This document shows positions 56,141 through 64,000 of a stretch of DNA of 64,000 bases, piece by piece. This DNA is from Hordeum vulgare subsp. vulgare. Taxonomy: Eukaryota; Streptophyta; Magnoliopsida; Poales; Poaceae. The notes beneath the pieces were generated by a model. That model searched no databases. It saw only the letters and a program-made list of their open reading frames with translations, and had not been told where the DNA came from. The stretch's first letter is position 1. Every line of letters begins with the position of its first letter. The position numbers and the translations under genes were made by a program. The stretch is taken from the NCBI RefSeq assembly GCF_904849725.1, contig NC_058524.1, positions 488,381,763 to 488,445,762 of the forward strand, in the 5' to 3' direction.

Positions 56141-56936
56141 GCTATCATTTTTTATTTCCCTTTATTTTTCAAACATCTTTATTTCTTCTTTCTTTGTAGG
56201 ATCTTCCTAGGTTACCCCCAGTTGAGTTCGGCTTAACCGAACACTGTGTTTTTTCGAATACTCATGTGAGTTCATGTATCCCAGCACAACACCTGGTGGC
56301 TTCGTAATGAAGCGGATGGATATGTTTGCACATACCTGTCCGGTATAAACCTTGACTTAAGTAAATTCACGCCATGGTATACATCAATTGGACTTAAGAT
56401 CTTTGCAAAGCTGGGTTGCCTCGCTCTTGTGCTTACTCTCTACGTTCTCGATCTATTCGGTTAGAGGGTAAAGGGAGCACCTCTGTGATTGATACAGCTA
56501 GTTCGCCTAGATTCGTACCTCAGAAGGGGGAAGCCGAAAGCTAGCGTTCTTAATATACAACTTGGTTGGCGGTGAACGGGGATAAACGATCAATAGTACT
56601 AGCTATAGCACACCTGAGTTAATCAGAAAAACATACTAACCACCTACAAACTATGTACCAACCCGGAAAAAGGAACCCATAAAGGAACTATGTTTTTTTG
56701 GAAGACCTTTCATCATGATATAAGATATTCCCCTCATACCGTCTTTGTCTATTCGTACCATATTGCCGGATTGCCTTATTCTCGGAAATTGGTTCCTAAT
56801 ATCATCAGGATCAAAGTATGAAACTCTCCCGGGTTCTGTACACCATGGGAGGTAGAAGCCGATGGTCGGTTATCAAAAATGTTACAAACTTTGATGGGAA
56901 GTCTCTTGGCGCACATAATATAATAATTACACATGC
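56141..56936. other. Gypsy-B spacer between pol and the antisense gene
   Basis: No frame or repeat that I can interpret; AT-rich, typical of the non-coding spacer in this lineage. Confidence 0.5.
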
Positions 56937-59745
56937 TTACGCCCTTGGTTGGTCAAGGTCATCTATTATAGTGTCCAGAGTGCAGTCTTCCTGCCAAAAG
57001 TAGGCAATTGGCATCACTTGATCGTACACTAGATGTACAGGAACCTCCACGCCATTAGGGCCTGCCAGACCAACTTGGGCCATGTGCTCCGTATCAAGAC
57101 GGATGAAGCGGATCTTCACCATGGCCCATGATTCCCACACTCCTTCTCGATAGGTTGAAGTCTTCCACAGCTCGAAATGGCTCCAGGCTCTTTTGAAGAG
57201 TTTAGACAGTTCAGCCATACATTGCGGAGGAGTCTCGTCTGACCATAGAGCTCGGATCATATTCCATATGGCTTTTCAAGCCCGCTCATGAACAGTGGAA
57301 AGCTCTTGCAGCAAATTCTCCCCGAAGAATCAGCTTCTGTCATGGGACGCCCGGTCAAGAGACCCTTCCAGGCAAAACAAACAACGGAAGTCTTTCAGTA
57401 TCCCTCATCATCTAGTGATTTAGCAAACAAATAGGTCAGGAATTTTTTACTTACAAAATACACTGCTATTTAGTTGTTGCTTTTCTTCATTGCTTTGTGC
57501 CAGTTTAGCTTTTAAAGCTTCAATCTCCTCGGCCTGATTTTTCTTCTACTCCCTGAGCTGGTTGTTTTCTTCTCGGCATCTTGTTAATACATGATGACCG
57601 GCTTCGAGCTGGGATTCGACATATCTTTGAGAATCATGAGCTGCGTCTAGATCCTCGTGCATGTGGTTTATGGATTCGCCTGCTACATCACAAAATCCTC
57701 TGATGAGTAATCGGCCTTTTGTAATAAACCACACCATCACCCAAATTACCCTTACCATGAGCTTCCCTGGTAAACTTCTTTACATCCTTGAGCTCTGCCT
57801 TACTCGCTTGAAGTTTGGTGTGCGTTCGATGCACATCCTCGGACAATTTTTTATTCTCCTCCTTCATAGCCTGGAAAAAACAAAATAAAGGTTCACGCCG
57901 AGCCTCAACTTGGTCGTTCCGACCAAATTAAGTCTCAAAGGCTACTAGACCTGCACTTCGGTTCAAATTACCAAAGGAGAGATAAAAACCTGTAGTTGGG
58001 TTGACATCTCCAAAGCTACTTCTTCGATGCTATTCCGTGCAGCGCCAATATAGGAATCCGCTGAATTGAGGGCATTAAACTATTGCTTGGATAAGATAGG
58101 GTGTCATAATGACTCCTTCTGATGTCAATGATTCATAACACTATCGATTTCGGAATTCGTCGTTGAAACATCATCGGCAGGACCGGGCGTCGGGCACATT
58201 TTTGGAGCCCCCGTGTTGGCCGAATATTGTGGGTTTGGCTGGTTTTCCAATTCCTTAGCCCCATCTCCGGGCGGGGAGGTTTGCACTCGTTTTCTGCAAT
58301 AATGAGCAAAGGGGATTGTAAGTACACCAAGGAAACCGCTGTTGTTGTAAAAATAATTGGTGGATATCGGTACCTGGATGAAGGAACAGATGCAATATTG
58401 CATGCCGCTGCTTGTGCGGGAAGTTGTTCCTAAGTCGACACAACCTTGGGCGGAGGAATGCGGGATGTTGTTCGGCGCATGCTCCGACGATGTTTTAGAG
58501 CAGTCCTGCGACGAGTGGCCACCTTACGCTTGCTCGCCGAAGCTGGGAGAGACCTTGGGTTATCGGCCAGGAGGGCCACCACCTGTCCATCGAGACTCTC
58601 CCGATTAAATACCCCATCTTCAAATATGATGAAGATTTCTAGATCTTCGTGGAATCGAGGGTCGTCATCTTGAGCGTAGTTCTCGGGCTGGGAAGCGAGG
58701 TAGTTCACTGTATCGATCCAGCACTTCCAGTCCTGCAAGGAAAGGATCAAGATTTTCTACATATATTGATAACACGATCAAAAAAGATAATTGCAGACAT
58801 GTTTGTACTTACCCACGAGATGGGGTTGTACGATGTGAAGCCTTCTCGGAAGGCGAGACGGGTGAAGTCTTCCTTTTCCCCCTCAAAAATTCAGCCAGAA
58901 TGGCCGCTATGTCGTCACGGGTGTCCGGTCCTTGCCGCTTGCAATGCCTCGAGTCATTTGTCTTGTTGTACTCCCATAAAGCATGTATGCACTGCTGGAG
59001 TGGTTGAACGCACCTGGTGATCATGGTGGCCATCACTTGTACGATGGTCAGACCATCGTGAGCCAGTATTTTTACCTTGGCAGCTAGGAGCATCACTTTC
59101 GAGCTCTCTTCTTCAGACTTGCTCTTAGGACGCAAGCTAAACTTCTTCTTCAAATATCCACTGAGTTCTCGTGAATGCCTCGTCGAACTGGCTCGAATAG
59201 AGGGACGTCGTCGATATAGAACCACTCCGAAGACCATTCGTCGGTTTCTTCCTTCGGTGTACCGACTGGGTATCTAGTGGCAGCTATACGCCACACCTCG
59301 TCTTTGCCTACTTCCCGGATGGAGGATCCATTAGTCCGGGGGACAATGCAGAAGTACTTTCTCCACAAATCGAAATGAGGTTCGCAACCTAGGAACATCT
59401 CGCAAAGGGCTACAAAACCTGAAATGTGTAGGATGCAACCCGGGGATAGATTTTGGAGCTGCAAGCCATAAAAGTCCAACAGACCTCTCTGGAAAGGATG
59501 GATGGGAAATCCCAGCCCACGCAGTAGGAAGGAAGTACAGCAGACCCTTTAACCTTTTGTGGAATGGGGGATTTTTCTGCGAATGCCTCGAAGTTGGAGG
59601 CGGTTAGACCGGCACACGTGGGTGCAGTATTAGAAGACAGGAGGTACCCTTGGATTTCAAGGTCCTGCAACCGAAGCTAAGAGACAGAGCAACTCGCCCA
59701 GTCGCCCGGTTGAGGGCCGAAGGGAAGAGAGGAGGAACTCGCCAT
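56937..59745 (-). pseudogene. Gypsy-B antisense gene: 'putative gypsy-type transposon' (Transposase_28-like) protein
   Basis: On the strand opposite gag-pol, starting MASSSSLPFGPQPGDW at 59745 and followed, after a stop and a frameshift, by LLDFYGLQLQNLSPGCILHI, GFVALCEMFLGCEPHFDLW and WFYIDDVPLFEP (59479-59150). This is the same domain as in Gypsy-A. Downstream come LTIVQVMATMITRCVQPLQ (59237-58809), an 80-nt GT-AG intron (58812-58733, donor GTAAGT) leading into DWKCWIDTVNYLASQPEN, a probable coiled coil (57758-57546) and a final segment with FKRAWSHFELW (57260-56937). Multiple stops show it is no longer functional. The spliced structure and the placement next to the 3' LTR match the antisense frame of Gypsy-A. 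Confidence 0.65.
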
Positions 59746-59832
59746 GGAGCTAACTGCTAGGATTCTAGGGTTTCCTTGGTTGAGCTTGTGGGGAAAGAAA
59801 TGTAGATATGCCCTTAGACCTGGGCCCTTGCT

Positions 59833-59840
59833 TATTTATA
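59833..59840 (-). promoter_or_regulatory. TATA box of the Gypsy-B antisense gene
   Basis: The minus strand reads TATAAATA, 88 bp upstream of the antisense ATG at 59745, inside the element and before the 3' LTR. It corresponds in position to the TATA at 20125 in Gypsy-A. Confidence 0.5.
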
Positions 59841-60106
59841 AAGAGGGGACACCTTCCCCCACGTCTATAAGAGATGGTTCCACTGAATCATTGGGGCGCA
59901 TGCCAATGTTAAGACACACGCTGCTCAATTGGTAATTAAAATTTCGGGGCGGGATTGAAAGTTATGGATCTCACGACGCTTAGATGTTCGAGGATTAGCT
60001 GAAGACTTGTTCGTCATGCTACAAATCAGAAGAGGAACTCACCTTCAAGCTGACTACTAGACGTGTGGAAGCTGTTGAAGACTATACATAAGGGCATGGA
60101 AGGCTA

Positions 60107-60119
60107 GTTTGGGGGCTAC
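60107..60119 (+). other. Gypsy-B polypurine tract
   Basis: GTTTGGGGGCTAC lies directly before the 3' LTR start TGAGGGAG. Gypsy-A has an almost identical tract. Confidence 0.8.
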
Positions 60120-60563
60120 TGAGGGAGTCTTGGACTAGGGGGGCTCGGGGCGCCGGCCCATGGACCGGGTCATCAGAGTCCGGATGGTTGATGAATTCAT
60201 GTGAAGAAAGGAAGGCACCGAGGATTGGCGTGACCTCCAATCTTAGAAAGATAGGTCGGCTCATCTACTCCCTATTATATTCGGCAACTTGTAAACCCTA
60301 GGGACCCTGGTGTCTATATAAACCAGGGACCCCTATCTCTATAGAGGAGGTTGAATCATCTAGGGTTTAGCATATGCAATCTCGCGGTAGATCAACTCTG
60401 TAATCATCGTCATCAATAGAATCAAGCAGGACATAGGGTATTACCTCCATAGGAGGGCCCGAACCTGGGTAAACCGTTGTCGTCCCCTCTTCCTTCAACC
60501 CATCGATCCAAGGTCCACAGTTCGGGACCCCCTACCCGAGATCTGCCGGTTTTGACATTGACA
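60120..60563 (+). repeat. Gypsy-B 3' LTR (444 bp)
   Basis: TGAGGGAGTCTTGG to GACATTGACA. It retains the inverted repeats around the TATA box (60301-60311 and 60322-60332). Confidence 0.9.
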
Positions 60564-60568
60564 ACTAT

Positions 60569-60689
60569 GTCAATAGGTTAGTCCCAAAAAATAATATAAA
60601 GTTGCTATATAATGATCATAAAATATCCAATAATGATAATATAATAGCATGGAACAATCAAAAATGATAGATACGTTGGAGACGCATCA
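60569..60689 (-). repeat. First 121 bp of the Athila-like 3' LTR
   Basis: On the minus strand TGATGCGTCTCCAACGTATC starts at 60689 and runs to the Gypsy-B insertion. GGGACTAACCTATTGAC matches the same place in the LTR at 22326 (GGGACTAACTTATTAAC). Confidence 0.85.
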
Positions 60690-60704
60690 GCATCCCCAAG
60701 CTTA
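60690..60704 (-). other. Athila-like polypurine tract
   Basis: The minus strand reads TAAGCTTGGGGATGC immediately before the LTR start at 60689. Two further copies of this motif occur inside the element near 62461 and 62521. Confidence 0.8.
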
Positions 60705-63234
60705 ATTCATGTTCGTCCTCGAGTAGGTAAATGATAAAAACAGAATTTTTGATGTGGAATGCTACCTCACATATTCATCATATTATTTTATTTCTGCATG
60801 GACATATGGACTTATAGATGATGCAAAGCAATTTTCTAGAGTTTAACATGAAAATTTCAATACTCAAGAATATCAATAAGCAACCAAGTCTTTCAAAATA
60901 TCAATGCTAAAGAACGTTATCCCTAGCCCCTCATGCTCTATCACTGATCCATTCATGCAACACACTCAAATATTAACTACATCCAATGCTCAAGTATGAT
61001 AAAGGTATTCCTTAGTTGGTGCTTTTATAAGAGAAGATGGAGACTCAAATTCAAAAATAAAAATTGCATAAAGTAAATAAATAGGTCCTTCGCAGAGGGA
61101 AGCATGGACGTGTAGAGGTGCCAGAGCTCAAAGTGAAAAACTTAGAGATAATTTTTTTCAGGGTGGCACGCTTTTCCTGTCAACGAGAACGACTTAGAGT
61201 TTCCAATATCCTCCATGCTAAACAAATTATAGGCAGTTCCCAAATTGAAAACAAAGTTTATTCCTTTTTCCACCATTCTTTCACATTCCACGGCTAGTCG
61301 TATCCACGCGTACCGTCCATACCAACACTTCCGAAGGAATTTACTATTTGACAACATTATTTTTTTTCATTTCAGGACTCTACATCCCTATTACCGCCAT
61401 ACTCTCGTGCAATGACAAGCGTATAAGCACTCATCTTGTGAATAACCTATTTAACATGGATGATACCAGCCACCCCTCGCCACTTTGTGAGCGGTACGGG
61501 CACACAAAACATAAATTTCTTTTGAACATTAGATTTGGAACTTGCAAATTTACTTGGAACGGTGTTGAAATACCGCATATAGGTAGGTATGGTGGACTCA
61601 TTTGGCATAACTTTGGGTTTAGGATTTGGATGCACAAGGAGTATTCCCGCTTAGAACAAGTGAAGGCTAGCAAATAGATTGAGAAGCGCCCATCCAAGGA
61701 AAAAAATCATCATAGGTGAACATTAAACATAACTAACGCCAAATAATGCAACACAAGTAGGATGTAATTTCATAGCATAATTATTGACTTAATGTGCATG
61801 CATAGTGAATCACAAACCTTAACACCAATATTCTTACTAGAGCATAATTACTCATCAACATAACTCACATATTACTATCTTCATATCGCAAAGCTATTGC
61901 AAAGAATCAAGTTTAATATCCAATTATCTTCATGAAAGTTTTTATTATATTTTCCTCGACATTCATCAATTTGTATCTAATTTTCATTTAAGAAAATTTC
62001 CATTTCAAATAGCAAGCTCTCAAACAAATATAATTGAAGAACAAGAACACAAGTTTATTTAAAATTTTCAACTCTCAAAATTATATAAGTCCATCAAGAG
62101 AGGATTTCTTCAAAATTTCAGCAACTCCCAAAATAATCTAAGTGAAGCATGGGAGCAAATTTCTTCAAAATAACAGCACCACTGCGCTCAAAAAGATATA
62201 AGTGAAGTACTTGAACAATTCCTTGGCTCAAAAAATTTAAGTGAAGCACAAAGAGCGATTCTAACAAATCATAGCATAATTTAGCTATATCAAATGGGTG
62301 TGTCCAGCAAGGTTTGTTATGACAAACTGACCAGAAAAGAAAGTAAAGACACAAATGATACAAGACGCTCCAAGTAAAACTCATGATATGCGACAAATAA
62401 AAATATAGCTCCAAGTAAAATTACCGATGGTTTTTAGAAGAAATAGGGGATGCTTTCCGGGGCATCCCCAAGCTTAGTTTCTTGGTACTACTTAGATATT
62501 GCCTTGGGGTGCCATGGGGCATCCCCAAGCTTAGGCTTTTATCACTCCTTATTCATTCATCCATCATGATCTCGTTCAAAACTTGAAAACTTCAATCACA
62601 CAAAACTCAACAAAATTTTCGTGAGATCCTTTAGTATAAGAAAACCAAACTTTACTATAGGTACTGTTGAAAAAATATTCCAATTTTGTTTTTGCATTAT
62701 ACCTACTATATTATAACTTTATCATGTCTTATCCCCCCCCCCGATATAAGTCATAGAATCATTAAAACAAGCACATAACGTAAACAAAACAGAAATTGTT
62801 AAAAGCAGAACAGTATGTAGAGAATCAAATTTTACTCATATTTTTGTAACTCCAAAATACTTCAAAATTAGTAAAACTTAGGTAATTTGTATATCAATCT
62901 TGTGTTAAAACATTCACACACTTTTGACGTTTCTGTGATTTTTAGGATTTATTCTACTAGACGAATGTTTTCTATTTTTGAACAGGATTAAAGCAACTAA
63001 CACCCCACATGATCCCAATTGCTTTACTTGGCACAAACACTAAATAAAAAATAAAAAACACAATTATGAAAGTAGCATAAGGGTGCAAACACTAAAGAAC
63101 AGAAAGAAAAAGTGAAAATAAATTTTATTCAATGGGTTGCCTCCCAACAAGCGTTATCATTTTATGCCCCTAGCTAGGCATATAGCATAGATATTAAGTG
63201 GTGTCATCCTTGGCGATTGATCCATAGGTTTCCC
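60705..63234 (-). other. Non-coding body of the Athila-like element
   Basis: About 2.5 kb between protease and 3' LTR in which RT, RNase H and integrase would be expected, but no domain can be read on either strand. It is AT-rich with a C run at 62734-62742. A + strand frame of 109 codons (61348-61677, antisense to the element) contains a GTYRIGRYGGLIWH-like region, EIPHIGRYGGLIWHNFG, but no recognised domain. Confidence 0.6.
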
Positions 63235-64000
63235 TCATGATTGATTCATATGGTAATTAATTTTAGTTCTAGGGAAGTGTTCCATGCCTTTTCTTAGTGA
63301 AAACTTAAACTTAATATTCCCTTCTGTCATATCAATCACGGCTCCTATAGTTCGCAAGAAAGGTCTACCAAGAATTATTGGACAAGATGGATTGCAATCG
63401 ATATCAAGAACAATAAAATATATGGGCACATAATTCCTATTTGCAAGAATAAGAACATCATTAATTATTCCCATAGTATTTTTAATAGTAAAATCCTCCA
63501 AGTGCAAATTGAGAGAACATTCATCAATATTGGTAAGACCAAGCACATCACAAAGAGATTTCGAAATTGTGGAAACACTAGCACCCAAATCACATAAAGC
63601 ATAGCACTCAAAATTCTTAATTTTGATCTTAGGGATTGGGTGGATTTATCATAGACTGGAACATGGAAATGCACACAATCAAAGAGCAGCTATCAAAATT
63701 AAAGTTTTTGCAATCTAAAATAGTGGGTGCATCACTAGCTAAAGTTTTGACCTCTTCAATCCCACTTTTATCAATTTTTCAATAAGATTTTCATCCTCCA
63801 AATCATGGGAACGCCTCTTAGCTAAAGTTGAAACTCCTTCGGTTCCCTCATCATTAACTTTAACATTATTAAACAGGAAATCAATAGAAGAAACACCAAT
63901 CATTTTAATCTCTCCGTCAATTTTCTCTTATAAAGGTTCTCGCTTATCTGCCATTTGATTCACTAACGTAGCTTGCACATCAGATATCTTTCCTAGCAGA
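63235..64000 (-). pseudogene. Athila-like gag C-terminus and aspartic protease
   Basis: The minus strand reads NFECYALCDLGASVSTISKS with the DLGAS active site typical of Athila-type proteases, then LGLTNIDECSLNLHLEDFTI, VLDIDCNPSCPIILGRPFL and EGNIKFKFSLRKGMEHFP, with a stop at about 63235. Just upstream (about 63633-63640) one extra base shifts the frame between the NPP(N)P stretch and KIKIKNFEC. Gag-like charged sequence with a stop near 63930 continues to the window edge. Protease sequence is well preserved but the frame upstream is broken. Confidence 0.75.

Larger units (their letters stand above)
48676..60563 (+). mobile_element. Gypsy-B: complete but decayed Tat/RIRE2-like LTR retrotransposon, TSD ACTAT
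   Basis: An 11,888-bp + strand element with perfect ACTAT repeats on both sides (48671-48675, 60564-60568). 5' LTR 48676-49121 (446 bp), 3' LTR 60120-60563 (444 bp), primer site 49122-49140, gag-PR-RT-RNase H-IN from about 49.9 to 56.1 kb, and an antisense gene at 56.9-59.75 kb. A 1.66-kb solo LTR sits in the pol gene (52351-54006). The LTRs differ noticeably (about a dozen changes in the first 85 bp, fewer later), so it is older than the Angela copies. Confidence 0.92.
38305..64000 (-). mobile_element. Athila-like LTR retrotransposon, probably non-autonomous, running off the right edge
   Basis: A minus-strand element whose 3' LTR spans 38305-60689 but is only about 1556 bp once the two nested elements and their TSDs are removed. 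The LTR starts TGATGCGTCTCCAACG at 60689 and ends GAGCATCA at 38305, inside the Gypsy-A 5' LTR. To the right are a polypurine tract (60690-60704), about 2.5 kb of non-coding body, a protease/gag region (63235-64000) and the window edge. No RT, RNase H or integrase lies between protease and LTR, which is where they should be. Confidence 0.75.

Noticed and set aside
1..64000. CRISPR arrays, tRNA or rRNA genes, prokaryotic operons, resistance genes
   Set aside because: Looked for by eye; no regularly spaced repeats of that type, no cloverleaf with A/B boxes and no rRNA-like conserved blocks were seen. The tRNA-like matches are primer-binding sites.

Overview
The window looks like repeat-rich genomic DNA of a Triticeae grass (wheat, Aegilops, rye or barley). 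It is dominated by long LTR retrotransposons nested inside each other. One long-terminal-repeat family starts TGTTGGAATTATGCCC or TGTTGGAAATATGCCC and matches the BARE1/WIS/Angela Copia group. Grass-type MITEs, a CACTA end and an intron-bearing plant gene are also present. The species cannot be settled from the sequence alone.

Left part, 1-19 kb. A minus-strand retrotransposon enters from the left edge and has a tRNA-iMet-type primer-binding site at 2155-2170, followed by its LTR. A candidate Helitron lies at 4241-7431. A GC-rich LTR-like block, decayed Ulp1-protease-like exons and DNA-transposon debris follow. The only convincing host gene is a five-exon GDSL-lipase-like gene at 14571-17256 (+). 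It encodes a 409-residue secreted protein with a cysteine-rich N-terminal module. The residues that normally catalyse hydrolysis are replaced, so it reads as a probable pseudoenzyme. It is followed by a truncated Copia element (17563-18860) and a CACTA end.

Right part, 19-64 kb. This is one nest of elements that can largely be unpicked by target-site duplications (TSDs). The oldest layer is Gypsy-A (minus strand, 19103 to beyond the window). It was interrupted by (1) an LTR plus primer site at 22326-23880; (2) a solo LTR at 26370-33259 (TSD TAAAC), itself split by a deleted Angela copy at 27421-32785 (TSD GGATT); (3) an Angela solo LTR at 36318-38139; and (4) an Athila-like element entering at 38305 and leaving the window at 64000. 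The 3' LTR of that Athila-like element was split by a full-length Angela at 38356-47286 (TSD GATGT, intact 1326-codon polyprotein) and by Gypsy-B at 48676-60563 (TSD ACTAT). Gypsy-B carries its own solo LTR at 52351-54006.

Gypsy-A and Gypsy-B both carry an extra spliced reading frame on the strand opposite gag-pol, next to the 3' LTR and with its own TATA box. Only the full-length Angela appears capable of encoding all its own enzymes. I found no RNA genes, CRISPR arrays or bacterial-type operons.
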